Of a stretch of 64,000 nucleotides of DNA, positions 53,199 to 61,133 are shown one piece after another. Numbering within the stretch: the stretch's first letter is position 1; each line of letters starts with the position of its first letter. Source of the DNA: Yoonia sp. (GTDB lineage Bacteria; Pseudomonadota; Alphaproteobacteria; Rhodobacterales; Rhodobacteraceae). The DNA lies in the NCBI RefSeq assembly GCF_018402175.1, contig NZ_JAGYJK010000008.1, positions 23,487 to 87,486 of the forward strand, given 5' to 3'. The position numbers and the translations under genes were made by a program. The notes under the pieces are model-generated. The model made no database searches and was not told the origin of the DNA. It saw only the letters and a list, made by a program, of their open reading frames with translations.

Positions 53199-53702
53199 AT
53201 GTTGGGTGCCGCAAATATCAAGAACGCTTTTGTGTTTTTCTTTATGAGCGTCGGTATATTGACCGCCGATCCGCTACCCACCCATGCCCAAGAAACAACC
53301 TTCGTTGCAAAGGGGCCAATCGTGATTGATGTCCTGGGTGGTCTGGACTGGATGCGTTGCAGCATCGGGCAGGTATGGGAAAATGACACCTGTGTGGGTT
53401 CAGCCTTGCTTGTTCCCTTTGCCTCGGTTGCTTCTTTGATAGAGCGCGCCGAACGTAACATAGGCCCCGGTTGGCGTCTGCCTAGCCGCGAAGAATTGGA
53501 ACGATTGATTGTTATCAATCCAGAACCACCAATGATTGACCAGAATGTTTTTCCAAACACATATCCTGGTCTTTACTGGACCGGTGACACCAATTGGTTG
53601 ATGTCGAATGCGCCGTGGAGCATCAATTTTTTTACCAGCTATGCCTATGGCCGTGCGGATGAGGGCCGGACCGTTGCCGTGCGGCTTGTCAGGCCGCGCT
53701 GA
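53199..53702 (+). CDS. Secreted DUF1566-like protein
   Basis: A 167-aa protein with an N-terminal signal peptide (AFVFFFMSVGILTADPLPTHAQ) and a C-type-lectin-like DUF1566 domain: LDWMRCSIGQVW with two Cys, GPGWRLPSREELERLI, a YWTGDTNW block and a final VAVRLVRPR. The WRLPSREEL/YWT pattern is diagnostic. GAAAGGAATGAG precedes the ATG. It is divergent from motA with overlapping sigma-54 promoters, so it is likely made together with the stators and acts in the periplasm or at the cell surface. The exact role is unknown. Confidence 0.75.
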   Translation: MLGAANIKNAFVFFFMSVGILTADPLPTHAQETTFVAKGPIVIDVLGGLDWMRCSIGQVWENDTCVGSALLVPFASVASLIERAERNIGPGWRLPSREELERLIVINPEPPMIDQNVFPNTYPGLYWTGDTNWLMSNAPWSINFFTSYAYGRADEGRTVAVRLVRPR

Positions 53703-53711
53703 TCGCCCCGC

Positions 53712-54194
53712 CTACATCGCGTCTGAAAAAGAAACTTCCACGTCCAGGATGTCAGCCAATGAAATGATCTCTTTGTGATTGCGTACCTTCCATTCGATTG
53801 GCGCGACAAGGTTGCCTTCGACGCGTGATCTGAAAACAAAGGCACGAAAGCTTTTAAACACGGTATCGCTGCTGGTTTGCTGTTTCACGGCGGCCAAGGG
53901 ATCTAGGAACAGGCCCTTCAATCGCCGAGGCCGGTCAGCCTTGTCGAAATGAACCGAGCGGTAGGCGAAAGAATGACAATGTTCGAGGGCGTTGTCGTCC
54001 TCGATTTCGGCCAGGAAAAAAAGCATATTCTCTGCAACGCTGTACAGTTTTTCGGGTGTGCAATCCGCATAGGTCAACAACAGATCTCGCGACATGCGGT
54101 TTGCATAAGCTTCTATCGGCAAAGCTCCAAGGACATAGCGTTCAGCTACTTTGGCACACACAACGTTCAAGATCCAATCTGGGGCGTAAGACAT
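53712..54194 (-). CDS. Unknown soluble protein
   Basis: A 160-aa protein without signal peptide, membrane helix or motif that I recognise. The N-terminal half (DWILNVVCAKVAERYVLGAL) looks helical. It converges on the DUF1566 gene, leaving nine bases, and is probably transcribed with the CBS-like gene and fliST upstream. Confidence 0.55.
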   Translation of the reverse strand: MSYAPDWILNVVCAKVAERYVLGALPIEAYANRMSRDLLLTYADCTPEKLYSVAENMLFFLAEIEDDNALEHCHSFAYRSVHFDKADRPRRLKGLFLDPLAAVKQQTSSDTVFKSFRAFVFRSRVEGNLVAPIEWKVRNHKEIISLADILDVEVSFSDAM

Positions 54195-54273
54195 TTGAGA
54201 ACCTTCATTCTGTTCGTCAGGTTACCATAATTTAAAAATGGGTCGCCGCGTCCTTTGTGCGATATCGCGCCTG

Positions 54274-54618
54274 CTACAATTCTTCTCCCATGATGTAACC
54301 GATGGGCCTGTCACCATCTTTTACTATGACCGATCTCCATTGGCTTGCACTAAAAAAGCGGCAAATTGTATCGGTCGTCTCAGTAGCATCCACCTGATTG
54401 TTATCCTTCGTCATATTGGACGCAAGGAGCATCAGCCAGCGCTCGACTTCGGTCATCTTCGCAATCCACGTATCGACAGATTTCATAATTCCAACACATG
54501 CAATAGAGTTTCTCGCACCAGAGACAACCCGAATATTTCGGGAGCCATGCTCGATCATTCTGGCAAAAGCAGTTCTGCAGTCAGCACCTGCTTTTTCGAC
54601 GCAGACATCTTCGACCAT
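54274..54618 (-). CDS. Small CBS-domain-like protein
   Basis: A 114-aa protein whose C-terminal half (MTKDNNQVDATETTDTICR and WRSVIVKDGDRPIGYIMGEE) has the pattern of a CBS repeat, and whose N-terminal half (AFARMIEHGSRNIRVV and CVGIMKSVDTW) looks like a second, weaker one. CBS pairs bind adenine nucleotides. It lies 20 bases after fliT on the same strand, so a flagellar regulatory role is possible. The assignment is by eye. Confidence 0.5.
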   Translation of the reverse strand: MVEDVCVEKAGADCRTAFARMIEHGSRNIRVVSGARNSIACVGIMKSVDTWIAKMTEVERWLMLLASNMTKDNNQVDATETTDTICRFFSASQWRSVIVKDGDRPIGYIMGEEL

Positions 54619-54638
54619 AGCTGCTAACCTTAATGTCG

Positions 54639-54953
54639 CTAGTGTTTGGCATAGGCAGCAATCACTGCCTGCGTCCGCCGTTGATTGCGCTGCAAGCCAG
54701 CAACCTGTTCTACAAGGTCATTGCGCGCTTGCGTATGCCGCCCGATAATCGCCGACAAGCGTGCGAGATCGTGGCGTATTTGATCGGTATGTACATGCGC
54801 CAGCCCTGCAAAGCGTTCGCGCATTTCCATATTGATGCGCTCTGCCGCATCAAAATCTGCGTCTCTCAAAGCGTCCTCCAACGCATCCTGCGCTTTTTCC
54901 AAAGCTATAAGATGCGCGTCATGCGGACGCAGATTCACTTGATTTTCTGCCAT
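54639..54953 (-). CDS. fliT: FliT-like flagellar chaperone
   Basis: A 104-aa all-helical, charged protein (LIALEKAQDALEDALRDADF and LVEQVAGLQRNQRRTQAVIA) with no sharp motif. It overlaps the fliS stop by 19 bases, the usual place of FliT, which holds FliD for export. The assignment is mainly positional. Confidence 0.6.
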   Translation of the reverse strand: MAENQVNLRPHDAHLIALEKAQDALEDALRDADFDAAERINMEMRERFAGLAHVHTDQIRHDLARLSAIIGRHTQARNDLVEQVAGLQRNQRRTQAVIAAYAKH

Positions 54954-55330
54954 GCATCAAAGATTTCGGAAATCGAATGATAGGCTCTGTCGATCTGCGC
55001 CGTATCGTCATTCCGCATCAGCTTGAGGGTCTGTTGACGGGAATATTCGTACAATTGGAACAGATTTACCGATATGTCGCCGCCGCGTTCGAAATCGAGG
55101 CTTGATTGCAAAACATAGATCGACGTCAAGACGCGGGCGATATGGGTCTGGAATATCTCGCTGTCGCGCGCTGGTTCCTGCATCAGGATACCAAGGCTGC
55201 GCACAAGATACTCGAGCGTTGCCTTGATCAATTGATGGCTGTCTTCGGGATTGAAGCCCGGGTTTTGTTGTTGACGCTTGTACACGGCGGCCGGGCTTAA
55301 CATTGACATCGAATAGGACTCCGTCGGCAT
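54935..55330 (-). CDS. fliS: Flagellin chaperone FliS
   Basis: FliS keeps flagellin unfolded for export. The 131-aa helical protein has a Tyr in the N-terminal VYKRQQQN segment and LTSIYVLQSSLDFERGGDIS with NLFQLYEYSRQQTLKLMRND, which is the FliS core (SLD..GG.I..NL..LY). Length is normal. It has its own TAAA-N15-GTCGTTTC promoter overlapping the end of flhF, which fits a late gene. Confidence 0.9.
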   Translation of the reverse strand: MPTESYSMSMLSPAAVYKRQQQNPGFNPEDSHQLIKATLEYLVRSLGILMQEPARDSEIFQTHIARVLTSIYVLQSSLDFERGGDISVNLFQLYEYSRQQTLKLMRNDDTAQIDRAYHSISEIFDAWQKIK

Positions 55331-55345
55331 TATAAGTTCCTTATA

Positions 55346-55372
55346 GAAACGACTGGCTGCACGACTTGTTTA
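55346..55372 (-). promoter_or_regulatory. Probable sigma-28 (FliA) promoter of fliST
   Basis: On the minus strand TAAA (55372-55369), 15 bases, then GTCGTTTC (55353-55346), identical boxes and spacing to the fliD promoter. The -35 box overlaps the flhF stop codon. Confidence 0.72.
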
Positions 55373-56791
55373 GTGGCGCGTCGAATATTGCTGGGCATCT
55401 TCCACCGAAGTCGCAAGTGTGACTTGCAAGAAGCGTTCCACTGAGTCGCGATCCACCAGCGTCAGTCCCTCGGTGATCTTCCTGGTCTCATTGGCAGCGA
55501 TCAGCTTTATGTTTGCATCGGCCATTGCCGACAGACCGGCAATATCTATGCCCCCGATATCCATATGTGTCAGAACAGTCGCTGGACAGATCGCCTCGAA
55601 CATCATGGTATATTGCTTTATTGCTGCAATCGACCAAGTGCTGGGAATGATCAGCAATGGGCTAATGTCACTACCACTGCTTCGTTCGGTGACCCATTCC
55701 AATGCTTCCGCAATGGCATCGGGCTCTGTCAGATCACAATCAATGATATCATTGCGCGCGATGTCTTCGTCATCTTCGAAAGACAAAGTGCGAAACTCGG
55801 AGTTCAGCAGCGTTGCATATTGTTGCAAACGGCCGCAGCTGACAAAACCTTTCTGCGGCACTTGGACCAGACGGGGCTGGAACGCTGTGGAACGCAAGCG
55901 TTCAAAGGCAAGCTGGGCCGCGACGGTTGTCTTTCCCGCACCCGGCGGGCCGAAAAGAAACAGCGCTTTATTTTCGTGAACCACAGAGATTTCGGCATCG
56001 TCGGTGATCCGTGCTGCCAGCAGGTGACAAGCATGGTCTTGCTGGGCTTGCAGGGTATGCAGATCCGGTGCAACCGCGCAGGACTGGGCAATATCCTTTG
56101 GAAATCCGAAGTCAAAAATTGATACCCGGTGCTGGGCGACTGCGGCTTCGTTCAGGATGGTAGCAGAAGGTTGTTTGGCTGCCGGGACTTGTGCAGCAAG
56201 TGCGCTATCCTCGACCCAGTTGTCGGTGCTGTCCGCTTTGTCAGGAGCGAATGGCACGGTCTGTCCTGCACTGCTGTCGCGTGCGGTCGCAGTCTCTCGC
56301 GCGATCGGGTCTTGCTGACGACTGACGGGTTCTGCCGCATTTGACACGAGTTCCGGCTTGTCGTCAGGGGTATCTGCAAGACGCTGGCGGAACAATTCTT
56401 CGAATTGTGTTGCATCCAATATCGTCTCTGGTTCTTCAGCCGGCCGCGCCACCGGTGCTGCAGTAACGCCCATATCAGCGCCTTTTTCACGGAGAGGCGC
56501 AGCATTAATTTCTGCAGCACGTCGCGGGGTTGGGGCCGGATCTGACCCGTTGCGCCGCGCGCGCGCGGTCCGCATCGCCGCCCCGAGATCCATGGCGTCG
56601 CTTGGCCAGGATTGCGGCTTGCGATCGTCCCATGGCAGCTGATCGGCCATGTCGGATTCGCGTGTTGCACGGACCTCTGTGACATCTCCCATCTTTCTGA
56701 CGGATAGGATCATGGCATCGTCACCAAGTTCGCGTACCGCCTTTTCCATCGCGGTATCGGGATCGGATGCTCTGAAGATATATTCAGTCAT
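55370..56791 (-). CDS. flhF: FlhF-like SRP-type protein with degenerate GTPase motifs
   Basis: A 473-aa protein. The N-terminus (MTEYIFRASDPDTAMEKAVR, then DAMILSVRKMGDVTEV) is the FlhF start, and a long Ala/Pro-rich linker follows. The NG domain has a good P-loop, FLFGPPGAGKTTVAAQLA, but the DTYR motif is replaced by VPQKG, DTAGR by DCDLTE, and TKLDE by THMDIGG. FlhF normally recruits early flagellar parts to the pole through a GTP-dependent dimer; this one may bind nucleotide without normal hydrolysis. It lies in the flhA-flhF transcript under a sigma-54 promoter. Confidence 0.82.
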   Translation of the reverse strand: MTEYIFRASDPDTAMEKAVRELGDDAMILSVRKMGDVTEVRATRESDMADQLPWDDRKPQSWPSDAMDLGAAMRTARARRNGSDPAPTPRRAAEINAAPLREKGADMGVTAAPVARPAEEPETILDATQFEELFRQRLADTPDDKPELVSNAAEPVSRQQDPIARETATARDSSAGQTVPFAPDKADSTDNWVEDSALAAQVPAAKQPSATILNEAAVAQHRVSIFDFGFPKDIAQSCAVAPDLHTLQAQQDHACHLLAARITDDAEISVVHENKALFLFGPPGAGKTTVAAQLAFERLRSTAFQPRLVQVPQKGFVSCGRLQQYATLLNSEFRTLSFEDDEDIARNDIIDCDLTEPDAIAEALEWVTERSSGSDISPLLIIPSTWSIAAIKQYTMMFEAICPATVLTHMDIGGIDIAGLSAMADANIKLIAANETRKITEGLTLVDRDSVERFLQVTLATSVEDAQQYSTRH

Positions 56792-56832
56792 GACCAGGGC
56801 GCCTCATCGGGGATCAAAAAATTGACCATGTT

Positions 56833-58938
56833 TCATTCTGTGGCCATTTGCTCGTCGCCAGACACCGTCGCCACAACCTCCACCCGTCGCCCGTCAGGCA
56901 ATTCCGTGAATGAAAGGACGGGAAAGTCAGCGATATGTTGACGCAGAAAGCTGGACAACTTGCGCCGGATTTGCGGAGAAACGACCAAGAATGGTTTCTT
57001 GCCGGCTTCAGTCTGTTCCTCGTTGATACGCACCAGCGATTTAACCATCTGTTCTGCAAGTGATCCGTCCAGCAGCAACTGATCGCCCTCTGACCGCTTG
57101 GCGGAATTGATCAACAGATGCTCGAATGCGCTGTCCAGTGTGACTACCGGAAGCGGGGTGTTCAGCGGCGTTGTCTGTTGAATAAGCAAGCCAACAAGTT
57201 GGGGCCGCAGCGCCTCTGCGGTCTCTGTCACGCTCATGTTCTTGCTTGCCATCTCGGAAATCAATTCCAAGATGCGTCGCAGGTCGCTGATCGGTATCCG
57301 TTCACGCAAAATCTGCCGCAGCACCGCCGTCAGATTATGCAATGGCATCAGTTTAGGGACAACGGACTGGACCAATTGCGGCACAACTTTTGACAGATTG
57401 TCGAGCAGTTCCTGAACATCATCCTGTCCGATCAGTTCTGACGCATATTTGTACAAGATCTGGCTCAGATGTGTCGCCAGCACCGTTTCAGGCTCGATGA
57501 TGATATAGCCATTTGCTTCTGCTTCGAATTCGCGGTCCGGCTGAATCCAGGTCGCGTCGATGCGGAAAGATGGCTCTTTGACATCTATACCCTCAATCTT
57601 GACGCGCGATGTGCCGCTGGGCAGCGCAAGTTTCTGATCAGGATAGATCTTGTCCTCGGCCACCACTGTTTGACCGATCTTGATCCTGTATTCGTTCGCG
57701 GTCAGCCCAAGATCGTCACGGATGCGGACACTGGGCAAGACAAAACCCAAAGCTTGCGACACTTCTTTGCGCACGGTGACAATGCGTCGCGCCAAAGGCC
57801 CGCCGTCGTCTTTGTCCACCATCGACAAAAGCGGATAGCTGAGCAGCAGCGTCACCGCAGACAAGTCCGCGACGTCGGTGATGTTCAGGCTATTGGGATT
57901 GGTGTCTTCGACAGGTGCTTTCGCGTCATTCTTGTCTTGCGTGGCATCGGTCTGTTCTTGCTTGCGAAAGAAGTATGCAGCGACACCAGCAGCAAGCCCC
58001 ATGCCGCCAAACAAGATAGTGGGCATACCTGGCACGAGGCCGATCAAAAGAAGCACCCCGGCCACGGGGAACCATGCGCGCGACATGCTGACTTCACCCT
58101 TGATATGCTCGGCCATATCTTGGCTCGACGATACACGCGTCACGATGATGGCCGTCGCAATCGACAACAGCAAAGACGGGATTTGCGCGACAAGGCCATC
58201 ACCGATCGACAGCAGAATATACAGTTCAGAGGCTTCGCCGATCGACAGCCCATGCTGCAGCATCCCGATCGTCAACCCGCCGATGACGTTGATGGCCAGA
58301 ATCAGAATACCGGCAACGGCGTCGCCTTTGACGAACTTGGATGCACCATCCATTGCGCCATGAAAATCTGCCTCGCGCGATACGTCCTCGCGGCGCACGG
58401 TCGCTTCTTCGGCGGTGAGCACTCCCGCATTCAGATCCGCGTCAATGGCCATCTGTTTGCCGGGCATGGCATCAAGGGTAAAGCGGGCAGAAACTTCTGA
58501 GACACGGCCTGCACCTTTGGTGATCACGACAAGGTTGATGATCACCAAAATGACAAAGACAAAAATCCCGACGACATAATTGCCCGCAATGACAAAGGCA
58601 CCGAATGCTTCGATCACGGCACCGGCGGCGCTGGTTCCCAAATGTCCTTCGCTGAGGATGATCCTTGTCGAGGCCACGTTCAGCGCCAGTCGCAACACCG
58701 TTGCAACCAGAATGAGGCTGGGAAAAGATGAAAAATCCAGCGGTCGGTAAGTGTGCAAAGCCACCATCAATATCAATAGTGACATGAAGATGTTCAGCGT
58801 GAAAAAGATGTCCAGCAAGAAGGCTGGCAGCGGCAATACCATCATCGCCACCAGCATCAAAATGCCAAGCGGCAGCGTGATGCTGGTCAGGCTCCGCCCC
58901 AGCAGGTGCCGTGGTATTGCTGTTTCGGACGCGCTCAT
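56833..58938 (-). CDS. flhA: Flagellar export apparatus protein FlhA
   Basis: FlhA forms the nonameric export ring. The 701-aa protein has eight N-terminal membrane helices, the conserved cytoplasmic FHIPEP-type region (FTLDAMPGKQMAIDADLNAG, EREDVSREADFHGAMDGASK-like stretch and FVKGDAVAGILI), and a long C-terminal cytoplasmic domain. ATG 58938 is chosen because AGGTGAC precedes it and the upstream extension is not conserved. A consensus sigma-54 promoter at 58997-59013 lies 60 bases upstream. Confidence 0.95.
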   Translation of the reverse strand: MSASETAIPRHLLGRSLTSITLPLGILMLVAMMVLPLPAFLLDIFFTLNIFMSLLILMVALHTYRPLDFSSFPSLILVATVLRLALNVASTRIILSEGHLGTSAAGAVIEAFGAFVIAGNYVVGIFVFVILVIINLVVITKGAGRVSEVSARFTLDAMPGKQMAIDADLNAGVLTAEEATVRREDVSREADFHGAMDGASKFVKGDAVAGILILAINVIGGLTIGMLQHGLSIGEASELYILLSIGDGLVAQIPSLLLSIATAIIVTRVSSSQDMAEHIKGEVSMSRAWFPVAGVLLLIGLVPGMPTILFGGMGLAAGVAAYFFRKQEQTDATQDKNDAKAPVEDTNPNSLNITDVADLSAVTLLLSYPLLSMVDKDDGGPLARRIVTVRKEVSQALGFVLPSVRIRDDLGLTANEYRIKIGQTVVAEDKIYPDQKLALPSGTSRVKIEGIDVKEPSFRIDATWIQPDREFEAEANGYIIIEPETVLATHLSQILYKYASELIGQDDVQELLDNLSKVVPQLVQSVVPKLMPLHNLTAVLRQILRERIPISDLRRILELISEMASKNMSVTETAEALRPQLVGLLIQQTTPLNTPLPVVTLDSAFEHLLINSAKRSEGDQLLLDGSLAEQMVKSLVRINEEQTEAGKKPFLVVSPQIRRKLSSFLRQHIADFPVLSFTELPDGRRVEVVATVSGDEQMATE

Positions 58939-58996
58939 GTCACCTGCTGCTCCATTTGGCGGCGCATCTCGGACGCCGCCACTTCGCCAAGTGAGA

Positions 58997-59013
58997 AGCA
59001 ATTCCTGTGCCAG
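58997..59013 (-). promoter_or_regulatory. Sigma-54 promoter of flhA-flhF
   Basis: Minus-strand TGGCACAGGAATTGC has GG (59011-59010) and GC (58999-58998) at exact N10 spacing and a full consensus match. Confidence 0.9.
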
Positions 59014-59048
59014 TAAAAAAATACGCCGTATTTGCGCTGTTCTTGGCA

Positions 59049-59065
59049 CTGGCACGACATATGCA
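59049..59065 (+). promoter_or_regulatory. Sigma-54 promoter of flgP-flgT and downstream genes
   Basis: CTGGCACGACATATGCA has GG (59051-59052) and GC (59063-59064) at exact N10 spacing; only one base differs from TGGCAC-N5-TTGC. It faces away from the flhA promoter 36 bases to the left. Confidence 0.8.
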
Positions 59066-59103
59066 AGACCAGAGGCGAAGCGCGACTTGCGGAGGATATT
59101 TTT

Positions 59104-59616
59104 GTGCGTAACTTTGCCTTAACCGATTTTATCAAGACGTGTGCGGTTTTCACGATTGTTCTGGCGCTTGGCGCCTGCAACATGAATGGTCACGCACCCT
59201 ACAACGCTGCGGGCATATCACCCGCCGCAAAAGAAATCCTTGAAATCGAGACTGCGCTAAGGGGCACTGATGCCGCTGTCATACAGCAAACTGTCCCACC
59301 AATTATTGGGACGGGATATGCTACGATTTCAGCGCAGCCCGCGCATAACATCAATCAAAAGCGTTTGATGGCGATCCGCGTTGCCCGTCTGGACGCTATG
59401 CGCGATATCACCGAGCAGGTGCATGGCTTGCGGCTCAGTGCGCAGACAACCGTGGTTGACGCCGTCTTGCAAAACGACACAACACGCGCATCGGTCGATG
59501 GTACAATCCGAGGTGCGCGTACGGTGCGTATCAATCCGGTTGGTCGCGACACCTATGAGGTCGTGCTGGAACTGGACCGCGATATGATCGCACGCATCAT
59601 GATGGCGGTGCGATAA
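59104..59616 (+). CDS. flgP: FlgP-like outer-membrane lipoprotein (LPP20 family)
   Basis: A 170-aa lipoprotein. GTG 59104 is chosen: GGAGG lies about nine bases upstream, and it yields a signal ending in the lipobox LALGAC. The mature part has the LPP20 pattern NINQKRLMAIRVARLDAMRD, a repeated TIRGARTVRINPVGRDTYEV, and AEAE-like C-terminal helix. FlgP forms an outer-membrane-associated disk or H-ring part in Vibrio and Campylobacter. It is followed by an flgT homologue, which supports the call. Confidence 0.75.
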   Translation: MRNFALTDFIKTCAVFTIVLALGACNMNGHAPYNAAGISPAAKEILEIETALRGTDAAVIQQTVPPIIGTGYATISAQPAHNINQKRLMAIRVARLDAMRDITEQVHGLRLSAQTTVVDAVLQNDTTRASVDGTIRGARTVRINPVGRDTYEVVLELDRDMIARIMMAVR

Positions 59617-59639
59617 GCAACCGAGAGGTAAGGCCAGGG

Positions 59640-60785
59640 ATGCTAACAGGAATATTTCATCGTCAGATGAGGCTGCTTGCGCCTGTGCTGTTGCTGGTTC
59701 TGACCTGTGGGCCGGGTTTTGCGGATATCGTGCGGGTCACAGGCCGGGCCGCCGTGACCAATAATGATACAGACCGTGCGCAGCGTTTTGCTTTGGAAGA
59801 TGCGCTATACCTTGCCGCGCTAGAGGGGGGGGCTGACGTGTCAGGCTTTTCCATGGCGGATAACGGTGCGCTGACAGGCGAGAGCATTCTGTTGCGGCCC
59901 AATTCCCGCATCCTTGATTATACTGTTGTCAGCCAAGGGCCGTCTGGTCATCATTATGAAGTTGTCATTGATGCCTATGTCGGCACTGTGCCTGCGCTTG
60001 GTTGCGCTGTGCGGCCGGCGATCAATCTGATATCCGGGAACCCACAGATCCATGTTGGATATACCGCACCTCTGTGGGCGCAAGAGGCTTTGGAGCTGGC
60101 GCATGACGCGACTATCATGGGTCTTGGGAGCACGCCTCAGATCCAGATTTCAGCGCGCGACATCTCGCTTGCGACGGTGGGACAGAGCGGGAGCAAAATT
60201 CCTGCTGGTTTTGATTACGACACTCTTATGGGCGGCCAGTCCAGGGTAGAGGCATCGCGGTCAAACCTGATACCTGATACCGCGCGGGGCCTGCATCTGT
60301 CATGGCACGCAACGGCTCCCGGGCTTCAAGCGACGACACTAACGGTGACCTTGCAGGCGAAGGTGCTTGATCCTGCTGCGCCTGGACGGGCACAGCAGAT
60401 GACCACCAGCCATGTGGTCGCTGTCTCGGCCAATACGCCTTGGCGCACGGTCAATGTGTTGGCGCGAAAGGATGCGCATGAGGTCGCAAAAAGCCTCGCC
60501 GAAAGTGTGTCAGCAGAGCTTGCGACTTGGCTGGGGTCCTATGCCTGCGCGCCATTGCAGGGCTACCTTACGGACGCGGGCACCGGACGTTTTCGAATTG
60601 ACCTGGGCAGCCGCGATGGCCTGACCCGTCAAAGCCTTGCCTTTGCCGAGGGTCATGGCCAACCTTGGACGGTGTTCCGCATCGTGGACCTTAGCCCAAG
60701 CCAAGCTGTCCTGAGCCCGATGAACGCAAAGCGTGCCGGCGCGCAATTGGCCGGCGCCAAAGTGCGCTTTGAAATAGGAGGTTGA
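59640..60785 (+). CDS. flgT: FlgT-like flagellar ring protein
   Basis: A 381-aa periplasmic protein with a signal peptide (LLAPVLLLVLTCGPGFA) and an N-terminal FlgT-type domain: VTGRAAVTNNDTDRAQRFAL, EDALYLAALEGGADVSGF, then a middle domain and a C-terminal SH3-like part (FRIDLGSRDGLTRQS and VRFEIGG). FlgT makes the H ring in Vibrio, and a distant homologue in R. sphaeroides interacts with MotB and FliL and is needed for rotation. ATG 59667 is an alternative start. The gene continues the flgP transcript. Confidence 0.75.
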   Translation: MLTGIFHRQMRLLAPVLLLVLTCGPGFADIVRVTGRAAVTNNDTDRAQRFALEDALYLAALEGGADVSGFSMADNGALTGESILLRPNSRILDYTVVSQGPSGHHYEVVIDAYVGTVPALGCAVRPAINLISGNPQIHVGYTAPLWAQEALELAHDATIMGLGSTPQIQISARDISLATVGQSGSKIPAGFDYDTLMGGQSRVEASRSNLIPDTARGLHLSWHATAPGLQATTLTVTLQAKVLDPAAPGRAQQMTTSHVVAVSANTPWRTVNVLARKDAHEVAKSLAESVSAELATWLGSYACAPLQGYLTDAGTGRFRIDLGSRDGLTRQSLAFAEGHGQPWTVFRIVDLSPSQAVLSPMNAKRAGAQLAGAKVRFEIGG

Positions 60786-60790
60786 ACGTC

Positions 60791-61132
60791 ATGCGATTGG
60801 GCCAAGTGATCTTACCACTTCTTGCCATGTTCATGCTGCCGCACGTTGCAAAAGCGCAAGAGCCTTGGGTTTTGCTGTGCATGGCGGACTGCTCTGACAC
60901 AGCTGCGTCAGGCAACCACCATATCATTGCGCCGGGTGAAAATCTGTTGGGGATACTGCGCCAGTATCGCTACGGGTCGACAGGTCTGCAAACGGTGATT
61001 GAGAAAGTCGTTCAGGATAACCCGCGCGCTTTTCTGCGGGGCGATCCCGACAGGATGGTGGCGGGTCAAACCTTGATCTTGCCTGAGGCTGATGGCTTCC
61101 CAACCGTCCCCGACCATATTTATTTGTTCTAG
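60791..61132 (+). CDS. Periplasmic LysM/FimV-like protein
   Basis: A 113-aa protein with a signal peptide (VILPLLAMFMLPHVAKAQ) and a FimV-type LysM-like module: HHIIAPGENLLGILRQYRYG, then VIEKVVQDNPRAFLRGDPDR and MVAGQTLILPE. Such modules bind peptidoglycan. ATG 60791 has GGAGG nine bases upstream. It sits between flgT and flgA with tight spacing (flgA starts one base after its stop), so it may anchor a flagellar ring to the wall. Confidence 0.65.
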   Translation: MRLGQVILPLLAMFMLPHVAKAQEPWVLLCMADCSDTAASGNHHIIAPGENLLGILRQYRYGSTGLQTVIEKVVQDNPRAFLRGDPDRMVAGQTLILPEADGFPTVPDHIYLF

Positions 61133-61133
61133 T

